Below are positions 5,469-10,892 of a stretch of DNA of 10,892 nucleotides, piece by piece. Within the stretch, counting starts at the first letter, position 1. Each line of letters begins with the position of its first letter. The notes below the pieces were generated by a model. It did no database searches. It was not told the origin of the DNA and saw only the letters and a program-made list of their open reading frames with translations. The DNA comes from Leptospiraceae bacterium (GTDB lineage: Bacteria > Spirochaetota > Leptospiria > Turneriellales > Turneriellaceae), in assembly GCA_016788945.1 (NCBI GenBank), contig JAEUSA010000395.1:1-10892 (forward strand). Direction: 5' to 3'. A program made the position numbers and the translations under genes.

Positions 5469-6755
5469 ATGAAGCTTGCCACCCCGATCACCCTGCCCTG
5501 CGGAGTCACCCTGCGAAACCGTATCGCCAAATCGGCGATGAGCGAAAACCTTGCGGTAAAAAATCTGCCGGGCGAAAAACTATGTAAGCTCTACGAAACT
5601 TGGGGAGCAAACAGTATCGGCCTCATCATTACCGGTAACGTCATGGTCGATGGCAACGAACTCGGCGAACCCAACAATGTCGTGCTCGAAGACGATAGCC
5701 ATCTGCCCGAGTTTCGCTCATGGACCTCGGCAGCAAAAAAGAATGGCGCCGCCATCTGGGCACAGATCAACCATCCTGGCAGGCAGGCACCTTCGGCGAT
5801 TTCCCGCGTTACGGTTGCTCCATCGGCGGTTAAACTCAAATTGGGCAACCTCGCTTTCCGCACTCCGCATGCACTGAGTGAAACGGAAATTCACGACATC
5901 ATCGCAAAATTTGGACGCACCGCAGCGCTGTGCAAAGAAGCCGGTTTTGACGGCGTTCAGATTCATGGCGCGCATGGTTACCTCGTCAGTGAATTTTTGT
6001 CACCTCTGGCCAACGTGCGCACCGATCGCTGGGGCGGCAGCATTGAAAACCGCATGCGCTTTGCTCTCGAGGTATTACGCGCCATGCGCAAAGCAGTGGG
6101 CGCAAAATTCCCAGTGGGCATAAAAATGAATTCCGCCGATTTTCAACGCGGTGGTTTTGATGAAGACGACGCGATCGTTGTGGCACAGGCTCTCGAAGCC
6201 GAGGGCGTTGACATGATCGAAATTTCCGGCGGCAGCTACGAAGCCTCGGCGATGACTGGAGCACAGGAGGTGCTGAAGTCGGCGCGCGACACGAAGTCGC
6301 TCGATGCGACGACCGGAGCACAGGAGGTGCTGAAGTCAGCGCTTACCTCGACCGCACAACGCGAAGCCTATTTTTTACCGTTTGCCGAAAGAATCAGAAA
6401 ATCCGTCAAAGTGCCGCTGATGCTCACGGGCGGATTTCGCTCTGCGCAGGCAATGAATGCCGCAGTTGAATCGGGAGCCGTTGATATCACGGGACTTGCC
6501 CGACCGCTGGCGATGGAACCCGAACTGGCCCGCCGCCTGCTCAGCGACAGCACGGCACGCATCGAACTCAAGCCCGTCAAGACGGGTATCGCTGCCGTCG
6601 ATCGCATGGGTGCACTCGAAATCGGCTATTATTCTCTGCAGCTTAAACGCATCGGCGAAGGCAAAAAACCCGACCCGCATTTAAGCCCGCTTCTCGCGTT
6701 GCCGTTACTCGGTCTGAACTATACCTCGGGAATCATCAGCCGTATGTTCCGCTGA
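5469..6755 (+). CDS. Old Yellow Enzyme-family NADH:flavin oxidoreductase with in-frame repeat insert
   Basis: A 428-residue FMN-dependent TIM-barrel oxidoreductase that would use NAD(P)H to reduce an activated alkene; the substrate is unknown. Family landmarks in order: LRNRIAKSAMSE (15-26), IITGNVMVD (53-61), IWAQINHPGRQ (96-106), VQIHGAHGYL (163-172, with the active-site pair H166/H169), RTDRWGGSIENR (184-195), GIKMNSADF (217-225), MIEISGGSYE (249-258) and the phosphate-binding LTGGFR (319-324). It lacks the C-terminal FeS/second flavin domain of dienoyl-CoA reductases, so it is a single-domain type. The start at 5469 is chosen over upstream in-frame Met codons because it lies one base after the peptidase stop and directly precedes the family's first strand. 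Odd: residues 263-291 hold TGAQEVLKSA twice, where related proteins, as I recall them, run almost directly from SYE into the QREAYFL helix. The reading frame is intact, so the enzyme may still fold. Confidence 0.93.
   Translation: MKLATPITLPCGVTLRNRIAKSAMSENLAVKNLPGEKLCKLYETWGANSIGLIITGNVMVDGNELGEPNNVVLEDDSHLPEFRSWTSAAKKNGAAIWAQINHPGRQAPSAISRVTVAPSAVKLKLGNLAFRTPHALSETEIHDIIAKFGRTAALCKEAGFDGVQIHGAHGYLVSEFLSPLANVRTDRWGGSIENRMRFALEVLRAMRKAVGAKFPVGIKMNSADFQRGGFDEDDAIVVAQALEAEGVDMIEISGGSYEASAMTGAQEVLKSARDTKSLDATTGAQEVLKSALTSTAQREAYFLPFAERIRKSVKVPLMLTGGFRSAQAMNAAVESGAVDITGLARPLAMEPELARRLLSDSTARIELKPVKTGIAAVDRMGALEIGYYSLQLKRIGEGKKPDPHLSPLLALPLLGLNYTSGIISRMFR
6254..6342 (+). repeat. Two 32-base direct repeats, 57 bases apart, each a small hairpin, inside the flavin oxidoreductase gene
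   Basis: Copy 1 is 6254-6285 and copy 2 is 6311-6342, identical at 30 of 32 positions (differences at 6257/6314 and 6281/6338). Each contains AGCAC-AGGAG-GTGCT, a 5-bp stem with AGGAG in the loop, flanked by GACT/AGTC in copy 1 (GACC/AGTC in copy 2). The spacer holds a further GCGAC-ACGAA-GTCGC inverted repeat (6286-6300). The 57-base period is 19 codons, so the frame is kept. It could be a protein-embedded palindromic element or a local tandem duplication. Confidence 0.85.
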
Positions 6756-6827
6756 TTACGCACGCGAAGGCACGGCGGGCTTCTCATAACTTCACTTAAA
6801 TCTCTTGTCGCCGCAACAAATTCACCC

Positions 6828-6831
6828 GGAG
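6828..6831 (+). promoter_or_regulatory. Ribosome binding site of lptB
   Basis: GGAG six bases before the ATG at 6838. It is the clearest Shine-Dalgarno sequence ahead of any gene in the window and fixes the lptB start, including its N-terminal extension. In the rest of the 82-base gap (6756-6837) I see no convincing promoter or terminator; TTAAAT at 6796-6801 has no matching -35. Confidence 0.7.
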
Positions 6832-6837
6832 TAAGCA

Positions 6838-7623
6838 ATGGCCCGGGCCGCAGCACCGAAGGACATCACAGGCAAACCGGCACCGGTGATCGCCGAAAAC
6901 GCTCTCAAGCTTGAAGCCAGAAATCTGGTCAAAATTTACGGCAAGCGCACGGTCGTACGCAACGTTTCGTATAACGTGCGTCAGGGTGAGGTTGTCGGTA
7001 TTCTTGGCCCCAACGGAGCCGGCAAGACGACGTCGTTTTATATGACGATCGGCCTCATCAAACAATCTGGTGGCCAGGTGTTTTTAGGCGGCGAAGATTT
7101 GACGCGCATGCCAATGTATCTGCGCGCACGCCGCGGCATCGGTTACCTCGCGCAAGAAGCATCCATTTTCCGCACGCTTTCAGTGCGCAAGAATATCGAA
7201 GCGATACTCGAACTTCGCGGTTTTACCAAAGACGAAATCCGCAGCCGCACCGATCAGCTGCTCAAAGAACTCGAGATCGAACACGTGCAGACGCAGAACG
7301 GTATTACTTTATCAGGCGGGGAGCGCAGACGTGCAGAAATTGCGCGCGCACTCGCATCAGACCCGAAATTTCTGCTGCTCGATGAACCTTTTGCCGGCGT
7401 CGACCCGATCGCCGTAAAAGAAATACAGCGTGTCGTATGGCAGCTACAGCAACGCGGGCTCGGCATTCTGATCACCGACCATAACGTTCGGGAAACACTC
7501 AAACTTACCGATCGCGCTTATATCATCTTTCAGGGCCAAGTTTTGATCGAAGGCACCGCCGACGTTCTTATCAAAGACAAAAAAGCACGCGAAATATATC
7601 TGGGGGACGACTTCAAGATTTGA
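6838..7623 (+). CDS. lptB: LptB, ATPase of the lipopolysaccharide export ABC transporter
   Basis: A 261-residue ABC ATPase that powers extraction of lipopolysaccharide from the inner membrane with LptF/LptG/LptC. Walker A is GPNGAGKTT (57-65, K63), the Q-loop YLAQEASIF (103-111), signature LSGGERRR (158-165), Walker B FLLLDEPFAGVDP (178-190, E183 catalytic) and the switch histidine H215 in ITDHNVRETL. YLAQEASIFR, LSGGERRR and the DHNVRETL segment are characteristic of LptB rather than of the related branched-chain amino acid transporters. It carries about 20 residues more at the N-terminus than the 241-residue E. coli protein, supported by the good ribosome site. In many proteobacteria lptA-lptB-rpoN are adjacent; here rpoN follows after 41 bases but lptA/lptC are absent upstream, replaced by a flavin oxidoreductase. 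Confidence 0.95.
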   Translation: MARAAAPKDITGKPAPVIAENALKLEARNLVKIYGKRTVVRNVSYNVRQGEVVGILGPNGAGKTTSFYMTIGLIKQSGGQVFLGGEDLTRMPMYLRARRGIGYLAQEASIFRTLSVRKNIEAILELRGFTKDEIRSRTDQLLKELEIEHVQTQNGITLSGGERRRAEIARALASDPKFLLLDEPFAGVDPIAVKEIQRVVWQLQQRGLGILITDHNVRETLKLTDRAYIIFQGQVLIEGTADVLIKDKKAREIYLGDDFKI

Positions 7624-7664
7624 CCGACGGTGCCGGCGCCGCGCGCCGCACCTGCTTTTGATTT

Positions 7665-8975
7665 ATGCCGAAAACACAGCTCAGACAGACAACGGCGCTC
7701 AAAACAACCGTGAGGCAGAAGCTGCACGGCACGCTGACCCATGCTGTGCAACTGTTGTCTCTACCGCAACACGAATTGCGCGAAGAAATACTGCGGGTAA
7801 TCGCCGAAAACCCGTTCGTCGAAGAAATTTCTTCTGGCGAAGCGCCACCGGTTTCGACGGGCGACGGCAAAGATTTCATCGCACGCGCGCATGTGGGATT
7901 GCAAGAGAACCTACTGCTGCAACTTGTGGATATGGGTATGCCCGAACGTATCTACGATCTGGCACGTATTATCGTCTCGACGATTGACAACGATGGTTTC
8001 ACAGCTTTTCCTCACCGCACGATTATCGCCGACTACAATTTTACGACGCGCGATCTGCGCGCCTGTATAGAATACCTCAAACAGCTTGATCCATGCGGCG
8101 TTGGCGCCGAAAACATGTGGCAAAGCCTGCGCTGGCAGGCTGAAGCCCGGTATGGCAAAGACGAATTACTGTTTGATTTGATCGACATGCTTGGTCAGGC
8201 GCGCGAAAACCTTACGCGGTTTTCGGTGTCAGAAAAACAATCGCTTTGCGACTTGCTTGAGATCGACGGAGCGACACTCGAAGCAAAACTCAAGCTGCTG
8301 ACCGCACTGGATCCACACCCGGTAAACCGCAGCGATGGTACTGCAGCCGAATGGGCTCTACCCGAAATATTTTTCGAAGTCAGGGAAAAGCAGGTCTACG
8401 TCAAGGTTTCAGACCAATACCTGCCACGCTTTCGGGTGAACCACAAACTCTACCGTGAAATGCAGGGCAAAAAATCACCCAAGACCGGTGCGGCCGCGAC
8501 AGAATGGCAAGCAACATACCAGACCGCGAAATCACTCGTCGAAACACTACAGTTTCGCGCCGATACTCTGGCTCAGGTTGCGCGCATTATCGCTGTCAGG
8601 CAGTACGATTTTTTCACCAAGGGTTCAGCATATATCCGCACGATGAGTCTGCGCGACTTGTCACAAGAGACCGGTCGGCACGTTTCAACGATCAGCCGCA
8701 TCCTCAACCGCAAGTATTTCCATTGCGGCTGGGGAGTCTTCCCGCTCCGCCTTTTTCTAATGCGCAAAATCAAATCTTCGGACGGCAGCGAGCGCAGCGC
8801 TGAGGACCTCAAAACGGCAATACTCACTCTGCTGGCGCAAGATGCTGAACGAAAAAAATCCGACCGCGTCATTGCCGAAATTCTGAAAGATCAGGGCTTT
8901 GAGGTAAAACGCCGCACCGTCAACAAATACCGCAGGCTGATTCACCAAGAATCATCGCGAAAGAGAACCAAATGA
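7665..8975 (+). CDS. rpoN: RNA polymerase sigma-54 factor RpoN
   Basis: A 436-residue sigma-54, which directs RNA polymerase to -24/-12 promoters and needs an AAA+ activator to open them. Region I (about 1-55) is the Leu/Gln-rich activator-responsive segment ending AENPFVEE. The usual acidic region II is short, explaining the length below the 477 of E. coli. The core-binding domain runs about 80-265, including LDPCGVGAEN (141-150) and LTALDPHPV (212-220). The helix-turn-helix is LRDLSQETGRHVSTISRILNRKY (329-351, compare the usual MHESTVSR), followed by GVFPLRLF. The RpoN box reads KRRTVNKYRR (415-424), versus the usual ARRTVAKYRE, so -24 recognition should be preserved. No clear ribosome site precedes the ATG. 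Its stop overlaps the next start (ATGA), indicating coupling. No activator gene and no hpf/ptsN follows, unlike the proteobacterial order. Confidence 0.96.
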   Translation: MPKTQLRQTTALKTTVRQKLHGTLTHAVQLLSLPQHELREEILRVIAENPFVEEISSGEAPPVSTGDGKDFIARAHVGLQENLLLQLVDMGMPERIYDLARIIVSTIDNDGFTAFPHRTIIADYNFTTRDLRACIEYLKQLDPCGVGAENMWQSLRWQAEARYGKDELLFDLIDMLGQARENLTRFSVSEKQSLCDLLEIDGATLEAKLKLLTALDPHPVNRSDGTAAEWALPEIFFEVREKQVYVKVSDQYLPRFRVNHKLYREMQGKKSPKTGAAATEWQATYQTAKSLVETLQFRADTLAQVARIIAVRQYDFFTKGSAYIRTMSLRDLSQETGRHVSTISRILNRKYFHCGWGVFPLRLFLMRKIKSSDGSERSAEDLKTAILTLLAQDAERKKSDRVIAEILKDQGFEVKRRTVNKYRRLIHQESSRKRTK

Positions 8976-10090
8976 ATTTTCCTTTCAATAAACCCTTTCT
9001 GGCAGGCAGAGAAAAACAATACCTCGACGAAGCGTTAGTGTCGGGCAAGTTGTCGGGCAACGGTGATTTTACGCGCCGGTGCCAGACCCTGCTCGAAACA
9101 AAATATGGACTCCGCAAAACCCTGCTGACAACCTCGTGCACAGATGCGCTGGAACTCGCTGCATTGCTGATTGATATTCAGCCGGGCGACGAAGTCATTA
9201 TACCGTCCTATACTTTCGTTTCTACAGCAAATGCGTTTGCCCTGCGCCGAGCAAAAATTGTGTTTGCGGATAGCCAGAATGAACATCCAAACTTGGATGC
9301 AGGCGGGCTCGAAGCATTAATTACGCCACGCACTCGGGCAATCATTCCGGTTCATTATGGCGGTCAGTCATGCGATATGCCGACCATCATGCAACTGGCG
9401 AAAAAACATTCGCTCTGGGTAGTCGAAGATGCGGCACAGGCAATCGACTCAGCTGCCGACGGAAAATTCCTCGGCGGTATCGGCCACCTTGGAGCTTTTT
9501 CATTTCATGACACGAAGAACATTATCGCCGGCGAAGGTGGCGCGTTGTCGATCAACCATGGGCCGTTCATCAGGCGCGCCGAGATTCTTTGGGAGAAAGG
9601 TACGAATCGGAGCGCTTTTTTTCGCGGCGAAGTTGACAAATACGGCTGGGTGGATGTAGGTTCATCGTTTCTGCCGTCAGAACTGATCGCCGCTTTTCTG
9701 CTGGCGCAACTTGAAGAGGTGGAAAAAATTCAACGCATGCGCATGCAGGCTTGGCGCGTCTATCAATCCGCACTGTTGGCACTGCAAAATCACGGCGTAC
9801 TCGTCATGCCCGATTTTCCTCACAATGCGCATTTGTTCTATTTGGTCTGCCGCTCGCTCGACGAGCGCACGGCACTCATTGCTCACTTGAAGGCACAGGG
9901 AATCGCATCCGTTTTTCACTATTTATCGCTGCACAAGAGCCCCTATTTCGCAGCCAGACACGACGGACGCGACTTACCGAATGCTGACCGGTTTACCGAT
10001 TGCTTGCTGCGTTTACCGATGTACGCCGAGCTCGGAGCCGACGGAGCACAGCGCATTTGCGAGGCAATTTTATCTTTCTACAATAGGTAG
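8972..10090 (+). CDS. wecE: WecE-like dTDP-4-amino-4,6-dideoxygalactose transaminase (DegT/DnrJ/EryC1 family)
   Basis: A 372-residue PLP-dependent sugar-nucleotide aminotransferase. Its resemblance to E. coli WecE (RffA) is close along the whole length: GKLSGNGDFTRRCQ (25-38), TTSCTDALELAALLIDIQPGDEV (53-75), PSYTFVSTANAF (78-89), VPVHYGG-type loop (126-131), VVEDAAQA (150-157, D153 contacting the PLP ring nitrogen), FSFHDTKN (176-183) with K182 the Schiff-base lysine, EKGTNRSAFFRG (208-219) and VFHYLSLH (314-321). WecE makes TDP-Fuc4N from TDP-4-keto-6-deoxyglucose for enterobacterial common antigen; here the product would more likely feed an O-antigen or other glycan, an inference. The ATG overlaps the rpoN stop by 4 bases and is preceded by AAGAG. 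No other glycan genes are present. Exact sugar product unproven, since relatives such as FdtB and QdtB share the fold. Confidence 0.92.
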   Translation: MNFPFNKPFLAGREKQYLDEALVSGKLSGNGDFTRRCQTLLETKYGLRKTLLTTSCTDALELAALLIDIQPGDEVIIPSYTFVSTANAFALRRAKIVFADSQNEHPNLDAGGLEALITPRTRAIIPVHYGGQSCDMPTIMQLAKKHSLWVVEDAAQAIDSAADGKFLGGIGHLGAFSFHDTKNIIAGEGGALSINHGPFIRRAEILWEKGTNRSAFFRGEVDKYGWVDVGSSFLPSELIAAFLLAQLEEVEKIQRMRMQAWRVYQSALLALQNHGVLVMPDFPHNAHLFYLVCRSLDERTALIAHLKAQGIASVFHYLSLHKSPYFAARHDGRDLPNADRFTDCLLRLPMYAELGADGAQRICEAILSFYNR

Positions 10091-10112
10091 AGACTACAGC
10101 AGGTAGACTGCG

Positions 10113-10892
10113 TCAGCGCAAGGCGAACCCGGCTTTTTGCATGCGTCCGATGAGACCATCCTGAAGTTTTTTGACTTCATCGGGCGATAGTGTGCGCGTC
10201 GGATTTCGCCACGTTGCGCGCACCGAAACGGCCTTTTCGCCGGGTTTCAAATTACCGCCGGTAAACGTACTCAGATGAACGAATTCAACGAGCACAGTTT
10301 TGTCGAGGTCACGGCGTACCAGTGGCTGCAAAACGCCCGCCGCTTCACGCAGCGCGGCGAATTCCGCACGCTCAGGCATGACTAAGGTCAGTTCAAATTC
10401 CACAGCCGGAAACATAAACGGCGGCCGATAGATAGATGCGCCCGTCTCAGATTGCATGAGATCTGAGAGAAGGGCATCGAAATAATAAACGCGTTCTTTA
10501 ATGCCGAATGCGCTGAGAATTTTCGGGTGGATCTCGCCAAGACGGAAAATATTCTTATCTTTTGTACCGGCTTTTCCCGATCGACCCGGATGAAATATTT
10601 TCTCCGCGGCGTTGGCAAACACCTGCTCATGGCGGGGGAAGCCCCGATCGGTAAGAACGTCACCGACCATCGCTCTGAGTTCAGCAAGTGCATCGGCAGG
10701 TTCGAGATTCGAAGTAAACGCCGCAGCAAAAAAATACGCTTCGTTGCGCGCCAGTTTACCGTCGGCGGGCTTGAGGAAAATGCGTTCGATTTCAAACAGG
10801 CGTGTATTTTGTTCTTCGCGGTAATTACCGTGTACGGCGCGCAATAGTCCCGGCAGAGGAGAAATGCGCAGGCGATCGAGATCGCTGTGCAG
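10113..10892 (-). CDS. pheT: Phenylalanyl-tRNA synthetase beta subunit, C-terminal part (N-terminus beyond window edge)
   Basis: The last 259 residues of PheT, the beta chain of the cytoplasmic alpha2-beta2 enzyme that charges tRNA-Phe. The frame is open to the right edge. It enters with SDLDRLRISPLPGL, matching the conserved catalytic-like core, followed by NYREEQNTRLFEIERIF. HPGRSG and GEIHPKIL (about residues 101-105 and 119-126 of the fragment) are the next landmarks. From about residue 155 (YRPPFMFPAVEFEL) to the end is the FDX-ACB domain that binds the tRNA anticodon, with the usual late motif RNPTRTLSPDEV. The TTG codon at 10844 that could be read as a start is internal, because conserved PheT sequence continues upstream of it. 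It converges with the aminotransferase gene, leaving 22 bases between stops and no clear terminator. Confidence 0.94.
   Translation of the reverse strand: MHSDLDRLRISPLPGLLRAVHGNYREEQNTRLFEIERIFLKPADGKLARNEAYFFAAAFTSNLEPADALAELRAMVGDVLTDRGFPRHEQVFANAAEKIFHPGRSGKAGTKDKNIFRLGEIHPKILSAFGIKERVYYFDALLSDLMQSETGASIYRPPFMFPAVEFELTLVMPERAEFAALREAAGVLQPLVRRDLDKTVLVEFVHLSTFTGGNLKPGEKAVSVRATWRNPTRTLSPDEVKKLQDGLIGRMQKAGFALR

Noticed and set aside
9040..9063. Tandem GTCGGGCAA repeat
   Set aside because: It encodes the SGKLSGNG motif that is conserved in WecE proteins.
9969..10021. Three close copies of TTACCGA(T) in the aminotransferase gene
   Set aside because: The copies are short, irregularly spaced and inside family-conserved coding sequence.
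10043..10052. CGGAGCACAG, matching ten bases of the flavin oxidoreductase repeat
   Set aside because: It lacks the rest of the unit and its hairpin and encodes ordinary transaminase sequence; probably chance.
10091..10112. Terminator between the converging aminotransferase and pheT genes
   Set aside because: Only 3-5-bp stems (GTAG-AGA-CTAC and GCAG-GTAGA-CTGC) and no T-run on either strand; too weak to call.
10842..10844. TTG as the start of a short separate gene
   Set aside because: Conserved PheT sequence (SDLDRLRISPLPGL) continues in the same frame to the window edge, so it is an internal Leu codon.

Overview
The window reads as chromosomal DNA of a diderm (Gram-negative type) bacterium with moderately high GC. 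It carries an LPS-export ATPase (LptB), a small aromatic-terminated beta-barrel candidate, a lipoprotein peptidase and sigma-54. The mix is compatible with a free-living spirochaete of the Leptospiraceae/Turneriella kind, but that placement is an impression from gene content and style, not something the sequence proves. There are no tRNA or rRNA genes, CRISPR arrays, insertion sequences or phage genes. Coding density is very high: the largest gaps are about 100, 85 and 82 bases, so no stretch over 300 bases lacks a gene. No frameshifted genes were found.

Layout. Bases 1-3441 hold a minus-strand cluster read clpS > clpA > membrane metallophosphoesterase; the last gene runs off the left edge. 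ClpS is the N-degron adaptor and ClpA the unfoldase that feeds ClpP, so this is a proteolysis unit with a phosphoesterase trailing it. A divergent 85-base gap follows, with a plausible sigma-70 promoter for clpS. A plus-strand gene for a predicted outer-membrane beta-barrel comes next (3527-4156), then a gap containing a perfect 19-bp-stem hairpin. A tightly packed plus-strand group follows: STAS-domain anti-sigma factor antagonist (4257-4604), M15-family lipoprotein carboxypeptidase (4601-5467, overlapping by 4 bases) and Old Yellow Enzyme-type flavin oxidoreductase (5469-6755, one base after the previous stop).

A second plus-strand group runs lptB (6838-7623), rpoN (7665-8975) and a WecE-like sugar aminotransferase (8972-10090, ATGA overlap with rpoN). 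The lptB-rpoN order is a known conserved neighbourhood in proteobacteria. Here it is joined to a sugar-nucleotide transaminase, which ties lipopolysaccharide export, sigma-54 and surface-glycan precursor synthesis together in one probable transcript. The window ends with the C-terminal part of pheT on the minus strand, converging on the aminotransferase with only 22 bases between the stops.

The most unusual local structure is inside the flavin oxidoreductase. Two near-identical 32-base copies sit 57 bases apart, in frame, each able to form a small hairpin with AGGAG in its loop. They add an apparent extra segment of about 29 residues with the peptide TGAQEVLKSA repeated. This looks like an in-frame palindromic mini-element or a 19-codon duplication. 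I see no clear novel multi-gene system.
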